Shown: positions 10,874 to 21,479 of the stretch, one piece after another | Layout: the number at the start of each line of letters is the position of its first letter | Numbering within the stretch: position 1 is the first letter of the stretch | Source of the DNA: Serpula lacrymans var. lacrymans S7.9 | Taxonomy: Eukaryota > Basidiomycota > Agaricomycetes > Boletales > Serpulaceae | Reading direction: 5' to 3' | Assembly (NCBI RefSeq): GCF_000218685.1 | Contig: NW_006763290.1 | Coordinates: 4,552,908-4,616,907 of the forward strand | Length of the DNA stretch: 64,000 nt | Program-made: the position numbers and the translations under genes | Notes under the pieces: generated by a model | Told to the model about the DNA's origin: nothing | Databases searched by the model: none | Seen by the model: only the letters and a program-made list of their open reading frames with translations

Positions 10874-11287
10874 TGTAACAACCAAGAGTTAGTTACTCTG
10901 GCGCACACAAGAACACACTATAAGGGTAGTGAATGGGGAGTGGTTACCCCTTGAGCTGCAGAGAGTTAGTTGGTATACAACAGGAGGACTCGCTGAGGAG
11001 TCTCCTGGATCTATTTGGGTATATATACTACTACAGAGTTGTTTGTACATGTGTACTATACAGTTGATCAAGACAGTAGCTGATGATGTCATGGGGCCTA
11101 GCCCACATGGCCAGTTCCACTGTGTGAGAGAGTTGTGTCTAAAATAAGAAGAAAGACAACGCGGCGTGAGAAAGAGGAGTTTGGAAAAAGGGGAAGTGCC
11201 GCGTGGCACCATGTGTAAAGGCTAAAGTACAAGGTTAAAGCGGAGAATAAAATAAAGGAGAGGTCCGAAAATTGTGTTATCATAACA
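10874..11287 (-). mobile_element. Solo Chromo-A LTR (TSD ACAGT)
   Basis: 414 bases, plus-strand ends TGTAACAACCAAGAG and GTTATCATAACA, flanked by ACAGT (10869-10873, 11288-11292). It lies inside pol of a related element in the same transcriptional direction. Confidence 0.92.
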
Positions 11288-11988
11288 ACAGTTACAATTC
11301 TTTATACAGGTACGTACTTCAGATAACAAATTTAGAAATTTATGTAGAAATTGGGGAGCCACCCCCTTTCCTTTATTGCTTGTGCCACACCCCAGAGCAG
11401 GGGCCACATTGTTGTGGTTTACTTCATTGTTAAAAGGACCGAAGGCACCTAAGTGATCTAAGATCCAAACTCTTTTCCCTGAGCTTTCAGTTCAGCAACC
11501 CGTTGGTTGTAAAAGAAGGCTCGGATTTCATTGTACAAATGATCAGCCGGATTATTGAGCCAATTGTCCGGCTTTTCTGTTTCTAATTGGTGTGCCTGGC
11601 ACCCTTGGTTATTTTTTTGTTGGGCGGCCTGTGCCCCGTTTCTACACTCTCAGGACATGTGTTCCTCTTGGCCACAGTTGTAGCAGTTCCCTTTGAATAT
11701 CCTGCAGATAAAGCTGTTCTGCAATGTGGGGGTTCACATTGCGTTCTAGCAGCTCTCCTGCATGTTCATTACCTAGACCCTCTTGAATAGAGAGGGCCAG
11801 GAATCGGGTAACAAAGTCATCTGTCCTCATGTTTCCTTGTTTGAAGGAACGGATTTGCTGGTGCACCCAGTCATGCTCAGCTTGGGGTTTGAAATATTTT
11901 TTGATCTCCCCCTTGAGATTGTCCTAGGTGGGCCAGTGTTTGGCAATGTAGCACTCCTGGAGTTGTACTTGGGTGTATTGACCCATCA
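11288..11988 (-). pseudogene. Chromo-A gag, C-terminal two thirds
   Basis: Minus-strand coding corresponds to 43363-44200 of the plus copy: RYTQVQLQECY at the 11985 end, then HQQIRSFKQGNMRTDDFVTR, FLALSIQEGLGNEHAGELLE and a zinc-knuckle region that has lost frame (C, C and H partly visible around 11660). The N-terminal third is absent because a CACTA-like terminus begins at 11989. Gag forms the virus-like particle. Confidence 0.75.
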
Positions 11989-12330
11989 CACTCAGTAAAA
12001 AGCATTAGTCAGAAATAGTCGCCTGTAGTCATATATAGTCCGGGATTAGTCCGATCTGCAAGAATCGTGTATTTTGAGGACTAAAATATGTCAGAATAGT
12101 CCAACCTAGTCTACTATTGTCAAGTCTCACCAATAAATGTAGCATTAATTGTAGTCTGGTTTAGTCAAGCCCACAGTCTGGCATAGTCTGACTGTAGTCA
12201 AGCTGTAGTTGCGTTTGCAGTCTAGCATAGTTGAACATAGTCAAGCTGCAGTCAAGACCTAGTCATTAATAGTCAGTATTGTAGTCGCACTTAGTCACAT
12301 AATAGTTATGTTTACTCCATACATAGCATG
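11989..12330. repeat. CACTA-like element end with TAGTC subterminal array
   Basis: The end starts CACTCAGTAAAAAGC at 11989 next to a TCA trinucleotide (11986-11988). The next 310 bases hold 16 copies of TAGTC with varied spacing. The same terminus followed by TAGTC words occurs at 36327, next to the complementary half of the same gag gene. CACT termini, 3-base target duplications and repeated subterminal motifs are hallmarks of the CACTA superfamily; no CACTA transposase is recognised here. Confidence 0.55.
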
Positions 12331-12472
12331 CACAGTCAATAAATGAACTACCATGAGATTTTGAAACATACTAATACAAGGTCTTTAAAATACGACAATT
12401 TTACAATGAAAGAAGGAAAGCAAACTTGAAAAAAATCAACCTGCAATTGAGCCCTAAGAATGACAACAAGTC

Positions 12473-14039
12473 CTAATTGTACACATGCATCCCTCTGCAA
12501 TAATTGATGATGATATTCATTAGGTTCTTGTGGCCTTGTGAGGGACCTTCTTCATTTTTTGCTGGAGTGAAAGTCATTAGTATAAGTATTTGAAAAGTAG
12601 GATAAAAGCTTACATTAGTCATAAGTAATGCAACCTCAGATTTTGAAGATTGTTTTTCAGGCGGCAAGGCCAGAATCACAGTGACAAGATCTGTAGAGAT
12701 ACATCATATTGATAAAATAATATAAACATGTCATGCTGCTTGCCTTTTTCCATTCACTACTTGAGGCTTGGAAGAGGAACCTTATGATTCTTCATCCATT
12801 CAATAAGATCATCTTTTTTGAATATCTGTGTCATAATAATAAATGTGAGTAACTTGTAGGCTTGTAGATAGAAATCAGATACTCACGTCAAGATCTGCTT
12901 GCTGTTCTCCGCTTGGTGATTCAGATTCAGCTGTGGCAGTCGGACCTGCTGAGGGAGTGACGGCAGCAACTGATGCAAGTACACTGAGGCCTGATAATTC
13001 CAATGCAGCTGAAGTTAGTGTGCTAGGAAACAGTTGCTGTAAGAAGATATTGGATGACGAGGAAGGTGATCCAGGCCAAAGATGATAGTCGGACACAGAG
13101 GGGGGATTCATTGGAGAAAGCACCGGGTCCACTATAAAGGAAGTGCCCTTCCCTTTTAGCAGGGGCTGAAGAATAAATTAGCGTGAATATTATAAAGATG
13201 AATGGGAGTAATTACCCCCCCAGCGGCTCTCCAGACTTCCCAAACACGTTCAATGGCACTCTGTAGGTAGGTGTCTGCAAGGAAAGCGGCAGAAGGAATT
13301 TTATCTTGAAAGCAGATGTGTTGTGCAACCATACATGTTTTGATTGCAGCTGCAATAAAGCGGCTTGCTACCTTGCAGGTACCTATGACTTCCCAAGATG
13401 TTAGTACTGTTGAGCATATCATAGGCCCTAACATAAATTGGTGGTGCCCCCAGTACAAGCCATGGTTATTTTCATCAAATTGGGGGGAGTTTGGGTCCAC
13501 CTGCTCAATCCGCTCAATAAAACTGAATGCTTAAGGGGAAGTAGGGCCTGGAGAGAAATCGGGGTCAAGCTCCATGGTGTCAAGGAGGTGGAGACCGACA
13601 CTGGCAAATGGGAAGTCCTTATATAAAATAGCTAGAAGTATGTTAGTAGGAGACAATGTGAGACTCTGAAAGGGAAAAAAAACCTTTCAGGTTTTCTAAG
13701 GATGCATCAACCTGTATGAAATCAATATTGTACTTCTTGTTCCTAGCCTTGGAAATGGCAGTGAGAAATGACGGCTGTGGAAGAGACTTTTGTGTGAGTA
13801 CTAGAAATGCTGTATTAGATAGATATTAATGAGTCAAATGAAAACTTACCGCTGGATGGGGGAGGCATCAACATTTTTGTGACTGTAATGTTATTGTCAA
13901 TGTCCATACCTGAATCTGTTGCCTTCTTGGAGGCCTCCTTTTCTGGCTGGTGTTTCTTGGCAGCTTCTGAAATGCTGGACCTTGTGCAGCATTGTTTTTG
14001 TGACTCGGTGTTAGTTTTGGTGATTCTGCACCTTTGTGC
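12473..14039 (-). CDS. Unknown multi-exon gene, 5' end cut by LTR
   Basis: Several minus-strand segments look like exons of one gene: 14039-13815 (KNTESQKQ-like, with a KKHQPEKEASKKATDSGMDI basic-acidic stretch), 13500-13156 (GLYWGHHQFMLGP, VASRFIAAAIKTCMVAQHIC), 13132-12875 (Ser/Pro/Ala-rich) and 12679-12473. GT and AG sites occur between them. The AAIKTC part resembles FAAIKSC at 54853-55137, suggesting a shared basidiomycete family of unknown function. A solo LTR at 14040 removes the 5' side. I cannot assign a role. Confidence 0.35.
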
Positions 14040-14455
14040 TGTAACAACCAAGAGTTAGTTACTCTGGCGCACACAGGAACACACTATAAAGAGAATGAAG
14101 AGGGGGTGGCTACCCCTTAAGATGCAGAGAGTTAGTTGGTATACAACAGGAGGACTCGCTGAGGAGTCTCCTGGATTTATTGGGGTATATATACTACTAC
14201 AGGGTTATTTGTGCATGTGTACTATACAGTTGATCAAGACAGTAGCTGATGATGTCATAGGGCCTAGCCCGCATGGCCAGCTCCACTGTGTGAGAGAGTT
14301 GTATCTATAATAAGAAGAAAGGCAACGCAGCGCGAGAAAGAGGAGTTTGGACAAAAGGGGAAGTGCCACGTGGCACCATGTATGAAAGCTAAAGTACAAG
14401 GTTAAAGTGGAGAATAAAAGTAAAGGGAAGGTCCAAAAATTGTGTTATCATAACA
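14040..14455 (-). mobile_element. Solo Chromo-A LTR (TSD TGTGC)
   Basis: 416 bases, TGTAACAACC...TTATCATAACA on the plus strand, flanked by TGTGC (14035-14039, 14456-14460). Inserted in the 5' part of the unknown minus-strand gene. Confidence 0.92.
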
Positions 14456-14880
14456 TGTGCTACCTATAAATTTTCATTCCTTTCTCTATCTATTCTTCTA
14501 TCATTCACTATTGATTGTGTTCTCTAGTATTTTGCCTTTGTGGCTGCTTTGTTTACCTTTGTTTACAAAACTTCGGACAGTACTGCAGAGTCCAATGCTT
14601 CCTATTCTCTAGTTACTCACATTGGACTCTAGGTACTGTATACCTGTCATACTCTCTAATAATAAAGTTACTCACATTGGACTCTAGTTCCAGTCCCTGA
14701 TTGCTCTCAGCAAGTGGCTAGACACTTCCTTCAAGCTTTGTTCTTAATAGGTTATGAGCCCTGTGCTCTAGCCATCTTCCTGACCACATATCTCACCATC
14801 CAAGTGTCCTACTGCTCATCCATCATAACCATTGTCTTCTGGGACTCTTATTATCTCATTCATCACCTCAGATTACTCGG
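14456..14880. other. No gene seen; short direct repeat
   Basis: I see no supported gene. A 22-base sequence beginning AGTTACTCACATTGG occurs twice (14611-14632 and 14666-14687). The stretch ends at the remnant LTR of the copia element. Confidence 0.4.
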
Positions 14881-14908
14881 CAGAGACCGGGTTTATCCGG
14901 TTTTGTCA

Positions 14909-16941
14909 CTCCCACTCAAGTGCAACCGTAGTCCCATAGCTTTAGAGAATTTCCAGTGTTTTTCATGAGTGAGGGGTTTAGTGAGAATGTCTGCAACCAT
15001 ATCTCCTGTAGGAACGTATCTGATTACTGCCTCTCCCTTTGATACTAAGTCATCTTGGATAAAATGATATTTCCGTTGAATGTGTTTTGTGCGAGCACAG
15101 AACTGTGGATCTCGTGTAAGAATGATAGCTGCTTGATTGTCACAGTGCAATGTTGTAGGTCCATTTTGAGCATGTCCAATTTCTTCAAAACATGTCCAAA
15201 GCCATGCAAGGTGTTGTCCAGCATTGCTCAATCCAATGTACTCTGACTCCGTGGAGGATAAAGCTACCATGCTTTGTCTTTTGCTTGTCCAGGAGATTGC
15301 TCCTCGGATGATGATAAAGACAAACCCTGATGTTGATCAAGACGTGTCTGGGTCTCCAGACCAATCTGCATCTGAATATCCATAGAAATCCATGTCCATG
15401 GAGACATCTGTGCCATTATATTGTAGTTCCATGTCCCTGGTTGCTTTCAGATATCAGAGGACACATTTTGCAGCTTCCCAGTGATGGCTCCTTGGAGCTG
15501 AGCTATGTCTGCTTAGTATTCCAACAATGTAGGCAATGTCTGGGCGGGTTCCAAGCATGGCATACATGAGGGAGCCTACAATTGAGAGGTATGACACTTG
15601 ACACCCTTCAATATGCATATCGTGTTGCACAATATCTTCCCCTGAAGCATTTGCAAGGAGTTTTGATCCATGGGCCATTGGTGTCCATACTGGTTTGCAG
15701 TTCTTCATTCCAGTACACTCCAGGACTGTGTCAATGTATTGGCGTTGCAATAGGGATATTGTTTTGTTTGAACGATCACATTGGATTTCTATTCCGAGGA
15801 TGTATTTTGCTTCTCCAAGGTCCCGCATTTTGAATATGGATTCGAGTTTGGCTTTTGTGATATCCATGAATTTTTGGGATGAAGCTCCTAAGAGGAGGTC
15901 ATCTACATAGACAACAACAAAGCATATTTGTTCATTGTCCCAGAATACATAGAGACATGTTTCTGCCTTTAGTCTTGTGAAACCGAGCTCCTGGAGCTTG
16001 CGATCAAAAGTTTTGTTCCATGTACGACCAGCTTGTTTTAACCCGTAGATGGATTTCTTCAATCTCCAGCAGTATCCAGGTTGGATAGAAACACCCCCTG
16101 GAGGAAGCATGTACAGTTCTTCTTCAAGTTCTCCATTGAGATAAGCTGTGGATACGTCCATTTGATCAAGTTCTAGGTCGTACTTTGCTGCCAGGGCTAG
16201 AATAATTTGGATTGACTCTGAGTTTGCAACCGGAGCAAAAACCTCCTGGTGATCAATCCCCTCCCTTTGAGTAAAACCTCGTGCAACAATCCGGAGTTTG
16301 TATCTCTCAATGTTTCCGTTTTGATCAAACTTGATCCGGAACACAGGTTTTGATGTGATGGGTTTTACTCCCTTCGGAAGTGGAACAGTGTCATATACTG
16401 CATTAGTATTGAGACTTAGGAGTTCCTCCTCCAAGGCAGACTTCCATAATTCTCCATCCGGACGTGATAAGGCTTCCTTTAGTGTCCTTGGAAGGTCTGT
16501 GTTAGATGGACCGGTACTTGCTATTCCAGCAAAGAATGTCTCCTCTGTATCAGATGTTTCTTCATGAACCTCAGGAGTGTTAGGTTTCTCCATGGAGTTG
16601 TCATGCTGCTCTTTTCGAGACTGTTTCTCATCTAGAGTCCTTTGATAATCTCGGTTTTTGTCTGCAGGACGGGTCTGGCGACTGCTTCTGCGTACTCCTA
16701 GGACTTCAGCAGGCATGAATGCTCTTTTAGGAACTTGTGCAGGTACTCCAGGGAGTAGATGCATTTGTGTATTTGTTGCCCCACTCACTCCTGAAGGTGT
16801 TGAATCACTCCTCGGAGGCGTTGGATGACTCCTTGGAGGTGTTGTATGCCTTCCAGAAGCTGATCCAACAGACAGGCTGTCTAGCTGTATTCGGACTTTT
16901 TCCACATCAGCTGGCTGTATGTTGAGGGGCTGTCCTCCCAC
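14909..16941 (-). pseudogene. Copia reverse transcriptase and RNase H
   Basis: The RT part (16941-15454, 495 codons) is open and well kept: VFRIKFDQNGNIERYKLRIV, QREGIDHQEVFAPVA, YGLKQAGRTWNKTFDRKLQ and the catalytic YVDDLLLGA (near 15900). A TGA at 15454-15456 stands where Arg or Trp is expected before YLKATRDMELQYN. The RNase H part follows, with VALSSTESEYIGLSNAG, LHCDNQAAIILTRDPQF and HIQRKYHFIQDDLVSKGE. The linker upstream of RT is Ser/Pro-rich. Apart from the stop, the reading frame is nearly intact, implying fairly recent activity. Confidence 0.9.
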
Positions 16942-17163
16942 TGACTGTCACTCTACTTTGGCTTTCCGTTCTGAAGATGGCCAGTGTTTAGGTCTTGGTT
17001 GTAGAGACTGTTATGGAGGGTGTCTTAGCTGATCAGGTGCTCCCACTGCTCTCGGAATGTCTACACAGAGGTATTGCCCCACTGCTCTCGGATGCTGATA
17101 TGGTTCCATTGCTTGTGGAACATCTCCTTGGAGATGTGGTTCCATTTGCAATTCATTTGGATC

Positions 17164-18630
17164 TCAGATTTGAGGGTCAGGATCATCCTCCTCCAATGTT
17201 TTTTGGTCTGGATAGTGAGCATTCTCTGGAATGAGTCCCTCCCACTGATCTGTGCTAGTGTCTGTGTTCCAGGGAGCAGTGTCATCCTTTTGTACCTTTC
17301 CGGATTCATTGAATATGATATGCCAACTGGAAAACACAGTTTGTTTTTTGGTGTCTAGGAGTTTGTAGGCTTGCTTTCCATGTGTGTAGCCAATCATTAT
17401 GGCTTTGCGCCCCTTGGAGTAAAACTTCCCTTGCCTTTTGTCTTTTGGAATCAAGGCATATGCTTGGCATCTGAAAGGGCGAAACAAAGTTGGATCAACT
17501 CTCCTTTTAAACAGTATTTCATATGGGGCCTTTCCATGGAGTCCTGATGCTGGGCTGCGTGCTGTGATATATGCAGCTGTTTGCATGGCATCTACCCAAA
17601 ATGACTTTGGGAGCTTGGAATTATGGAGCATAGTGGTTGCTAATGTAGCCAATGTCTGATTCATGCGTTCTGCAATGCCATTTTGTTCCGGAGTATCTGC
17701 AGCTGTACTTCCTTGGAGGACACCATCTCCTCAAAGTTGATTTTTGAATACATTGCCAGTATATTCTCCTCCCCCATCACTCCAGAGGAATTATGTGTAT
17801 AGTGAAGTGAAGTTTTCTTCTCCCAAATGAGTCCGGAAGAATGTTTGGACATCTTCTTTCCATTGCTTGTATCGTTCCAGTGCTTCACTTTTATATTTTA
17901 GGAAATATATCCAAGGAAATTTGGAGAAATCATCTACAACGATAATCCAGTACCAAAAACCCTCCCTGGAGGTTGGTTTGATTGGTCCTCCAACATCTGT
18001 GTGCACAATTTGTATGGGGCGCTTGGCCCGGTTTCCTCCAGTGGACTTGAAAGGTAATTTCTTCATCTTTTCTGAAGCACAAGGTTCACAGAACTCCGGG
18101 GTTCCGGTAAGGGTGTCTATGTTTTGGAGCTGTCCTTTTGTAACCATTCGTTGCAAGCGGTCCATTCCAATGTGTTCCATTCTCCTGTGCAATAAATTTA
18201 CATCTACTGTTGCAAAAGCTGACTCTGGGTTGATTTCGGGTTTTGCTTGGATGTGATAAAGTCCTCACTTGTGTAAGGCAGTGAGGATAAGTTCCAAACT
18301 TCACAAACATTTGACCCTGCTGGAAAAAGTGTTGATAACCCCATTTTGGACAATTTGTGGACAGAGACAAGTGCTAAAGTGAAGTTTGGCACAAGTAAGA
18401 CATTAGACAGTGTAAAATTGTAGTCCTTTTTGCCAACAGTTGCTTGTAGGATCACTGTTCCAATTCCAATGGCATTTACAGAGGATTCATCCCCAAAACT
18501 GATTGTCCTTGGAGGATACAGAACATCGTATGTTCCTGGCTCAAACCAGGAGCAGTGAGGGACCATATGGAATATTGCTCCAGAGTCAATAATGATTGTT
18601 GTTTTGGTTTTATTGGGTTCTGACACAAGG
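17164..18630 (-). pseudogene. Copia protease and integrase
   Basis: Protease: IIIDSGAIFHMVPHC near 18590 with the DSG active site. GAG-pre-integrase: HRRMEHIGMDRLQRM and CEPCASEKMKKLPF. Integrase core: VHTDVGGPIKP (first Asp), WIIVVDDFSKFPWIYFLKYK, SDGGGEYTG (second Asp, near 17760), then PEQNGIAERMNQTLATLATT with the catalytic Glu. Two or three frame shifts (about 18200, 17790, 17660) break the polyprotein. The enzyme would insert cDNA into the genome. Confidence 0.85.
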
Positions 18631-19281
18631 TAAGCTTGAATGCGTTTAGCAAGGGGCTTGGAAATATATACACATTTCGGTGCAATATGACTCTGTTCCT
18701 CCTTGGAGTCAGGTCCAGATGATTGCTCTGCCGTATTTGCCTTTTCCTTCTCCTTTCCTTTATCCTTGTGTCTTTCCTTTCCCTTCTTCTTTTGACCTTT
18801 TCCAGCTGACTGAAGTGTTCAACGCTCCGAGGTGTTGTGTGATTTGGCTTTGTGGAAGTCACACCACTTCTCCTCGGATTTGAGTGCTGATTCAGAACCT
18901 CCAGGGGCCTTCCCTGACTGTCGTGCAACTTCTGCAGTAATCCGGATCTCAACTGCATCGAAGGTAAGTTTATTTTCTTCAATCGTGTTGATAACTGATG
19001 ACTGAAATATTTGCCATTCAGGAGTGCATGGGAGAGATTGAAGAAGAGCAAAGGCCATGAGTTTGGTATCAACTCCTAGTTTCATTCCAGAGAGGTGTGA
19101 ATCAATTGTCCAGATTTTCGCAATGTGGTCCTGGATAGGCGATGTCCCATCCCAGGACAATTTGGTGAGTTGCTGGAATGAATAGGGGGCCAAGGCAATG
19201 TTGGACGTCTGATGGAGTAAAACGAATTTGTCAAATAACTCCTTGGAGCTGGTGAGGTCTCCAGTCCTCATAAAGAGGGCA
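18631..19281 (-). pseudogene. Copia gag (UBN2-type), N-terminus missing
   Basis: From 19281 down the minus strand reads RTGDLTSSKELFDKFVLLHQ, QLTKLSWDGTSPIQDHIAK and LLQSLPCTPEWQIFQSSVIN, a typical copia gag. A remnant zinc knuckle (WCDFHKAKSHN) and a frame shift follow. The first part of gag is absent because LTR sequence joins directly at 19282. Confidence 0.75.
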
Positions 19282-19489
19282 TAATAAATGTCAAGTAACA
19301 TACCTCAGCCACTGCCTAAGAGGCTATATAAACAACTGAGGTATTCCTATACTAAACCCCCTACTACTTATAGTCGGAGGTGCTACTCACTGTAGTATAA
19401 TGACTCCTAGGAGAACAATGGTGACTCCATGGAGAACAATGTCTGCTTTAGCAGAGACCAGGTTTGTCCGGTTTTGTCAACCCCAGGGA
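19282..19489 (-). repeat. Copia LTR
   Basis: Read on the minus strand it starts TGACAAAACCGGAC and ends in TTTATTA at 19282. Related copies are at 63425-63659 and within 57932-58228; all share TACTAAACCCCCTACTACTT and GACTCCTAGGAG. The minus-strand TTTATATAGCC could be a TATA box. Length is about 208-235 bases across copies. Confidence 0.75.
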
Positions 19490-21204
19490 CATGACAACCT
19501 TTGGAACACCTCTGAGTTTGCATTGCTTGACCACTCTTCCAATGGGATAGACTGATTCAGTTCCTATTTTTCATGCGGATGTAACTTTTATCTTGCAGGA
19601 CAAGATCCCAGACCATTGCATCCCCTTTCTAGATGATTGTCTGTCCAAAAGACCAAAAACCCGCTACGAAAAAGCAGATGGTTATCACAAAGCGATTCCG
19701 CAAAATGCGGATATATATAAGTTTGTATATGAACACCTTACTAACGTGAACAGAATATTACAGAGACTCGGCCATGCAGGCGCAACAGTGCCTGCAAAAA
19801 AATTCACACTCTGCACACCCACAGTGTCAGTTGTGGGACACTGGTGCACTTATGAAGGACAACGTCCAGATCCTGCCAGAGTCAAGGTCATACAGGACTG
19901 GCCTATTTGTCAAACAGTGATGGATGTACACAGCTTCTTAGGGACAACAGGAGTGGTGTGCATTTTTATTAAAGACTATACTTTCCATATGTGTCCGCTT
20001 GTGGACTTGATCCCAAAGGGTGTAACCTTTTATTTTGGTCCAGAACATGTTCAAGCTATGCTATGGATATCCTCAAGGATGCTATAGTCAAGTCACCTGC
20101 TCTATGGTCGCTTAAATACAACTGTGATAGAGAAGTAATTTTAGCAATGGACACCTTAATGGTTGCTGTAGGCTTTATTTTAGCAAGTTAGAGAGGACGG
20201 AAAGCGATATCCTAGCTACTTTGGATCTCTGCTTCTCAATGAAAGGGAACACAGGTACTCACAGGCAAAGCTTGAACTATTTAGTTTATTCTGTGCACTC
20301 CGCTATGAGGCAATGATATACTATAACAAAAACAAAACCTGTCTCTTACTGCACTTGCAGGGAGTAAGAGGTTCAATGAGCTTTGAGGTCAACAGACGCT
20401 AGTAAATATAGCGGGTAGAGGACTTGGGAGTAAACTCAAGGGTTTCAGTTGAGGAGTAAAGCGGGTAAATCAAGTAATAGAAAACTAAAGAGCTATAGAT
20501 GCAATGTGTAGGGTTTATATAGCTAACCGTCTGTTCCTTAGACCGAAAGGAGAATAGATGAAAAGTGGTCTGAGGAATAAATCGTCCAATAAGAAAATGG
20601 GGAACAACTATCATACAACTTTAACTTGATTAATCAGTGGGTGAGAGAATTGTACTAATAATAGATGTTTGTCACGCGTGTTCAGGAACTGTATCCTCAT
20701 GATGAGGTACGATCCTGATCAAAGTGTTTATTAGTATATCCAGGCCTTAATGGGGCTTGGAGCTGGTTGGCGAGATGCCTACTACCAGTCCCTACCTATA
20801 GTGCTGGCTGGCTGGGAGTGATACCCAGTCTCTGATCTGTGATATAAAGTGGTAGTGGTGGTTAAGAAAGCCTGTGAGGGCTATGAGAAGTAAGATAGCA
20901 AATGATACCTCTAGCCCTAGAGCCAAAGGTGTAATGGGAAAAGTGTTCGAGAATCAAGACATAGAGAAGATAAAAAAATAGTAAAATGGTCCTTACCATC
21001 CGCTCTGTGCGGATTTACATATATAGGCTTTCCAACCTTACACTAAGTATATCAAAGGTATAATCAATAATCCTGATTTGCAACCCAATGCAACCATTAA
21101 TAGATGGATTGCTGGTATTCTTCTGTTTCGATTCCGCTTGGTGCATGTTCCTGCTTCCTTATTGATGGATGGCCTTTCTAGGTGTTCTGCAGCAGATGGA
21201 GAAC
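19490..21204 (+). pseudogene. Gyp-B gypsy RT C-terminal part and RNase H
   Basis: Plus-strand coding begins in RT at RDMTTFGTPLSLHCLTTLP. It then gives IPDHCIPFLDDCLSKRPKTR, VVGHWCTYEGQRPDPARV, SFLGTTGVVCIFIKDYTFHM and, across the solo LTR at 20304-20998, the RNase H part (QAKLELFSLFCALRSVRIY, KGIINNPDLQPNATINRWIA, LLFRFRLVHVPASLL). The N-terminal half of this RT is not here but at 62824-63424. The frame continues beyond the Mutator-like insertion at 23661. Confidence 0.8.
20304..20998 (-). mobile_element. Solo LTR, family E (TSD TCCGC)
   Basis: Inverse of 5115-5809, same 695-base length, flanked by TCCGC (20299-20303, 20999-21003). Joining the flanks restores the RNase H frame CALRSVRIY. 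Confidence 0.9.
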
Positions 21205-21479
21205 ACTTTAGTCAACCTCTTTCCATGGCCTCTTAGGTTGATCAGTCTCTGTTATTTGATGTGCCTAAGAGGCCTTTATCCTGGGATTATCCCATAAGCA
21301 GGTAATCCATACAGGACTCCCTTGAGCTAAGGTCATCCAGGAACAATTTGAGAATCCTGGGAGTTCCAATTGGTGGCAGGGGTCCTATCATTAATTAAGA
21401 ATCTGAAAAATGTCCATCCTATACTAATACAAAGTAGGACTATTTTAGGATGTACTCAAAACTAATATTTGTACTACTT

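Larger units (their letters stand above)
7533..11988 (-). mobile_element. Chromo-A Ty3/gypsy element, gag-pol, both ends truncated
   Basis: Integrase, RNase H, RT, protease and gag segments follow each other in gypsy order when read on the minus strand, and match at many positions the plus-strand copies at 42-46 kb and 51-53 kb. The integrase is cut at 7533 by element D and gag is cut at 11988 by a CACTA-like terminus, so neither LTR of this copy is present. Two unrelated solo LTRs (9647-10078, 10874-11287) sit inside with target duplications. Confidence 0.85.
14881..19489 (-). mobile_element. Ty1/copia retrotransposon, degenerate
   Basis: Minus-strand order is LTR (19489-19282), gag, protease, integrase, RT, RNase H, polypurine tract GAGTGGGAG (14917-14909), then the first 28 bases of the 3' LTR, TGACAAAACCGG... 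(14908-14881), after which it is truncated. Integrase before RT defines copia. The upstream LTR is followed almost at once by gag without a recognisable primer-binding site, so the leader and the gag N-terminus are deleted. Its right flank ACCCC (19490-19494) is discussed under findings. Confidence 0.88.

Noticed and set aside
5115..20998. Families E at 5115 and 20304 as the two LTRs of one 16-kb element
   Set aside because: They are in opposite orientation and each has its own target duplication (GTCTG, TCCGC).
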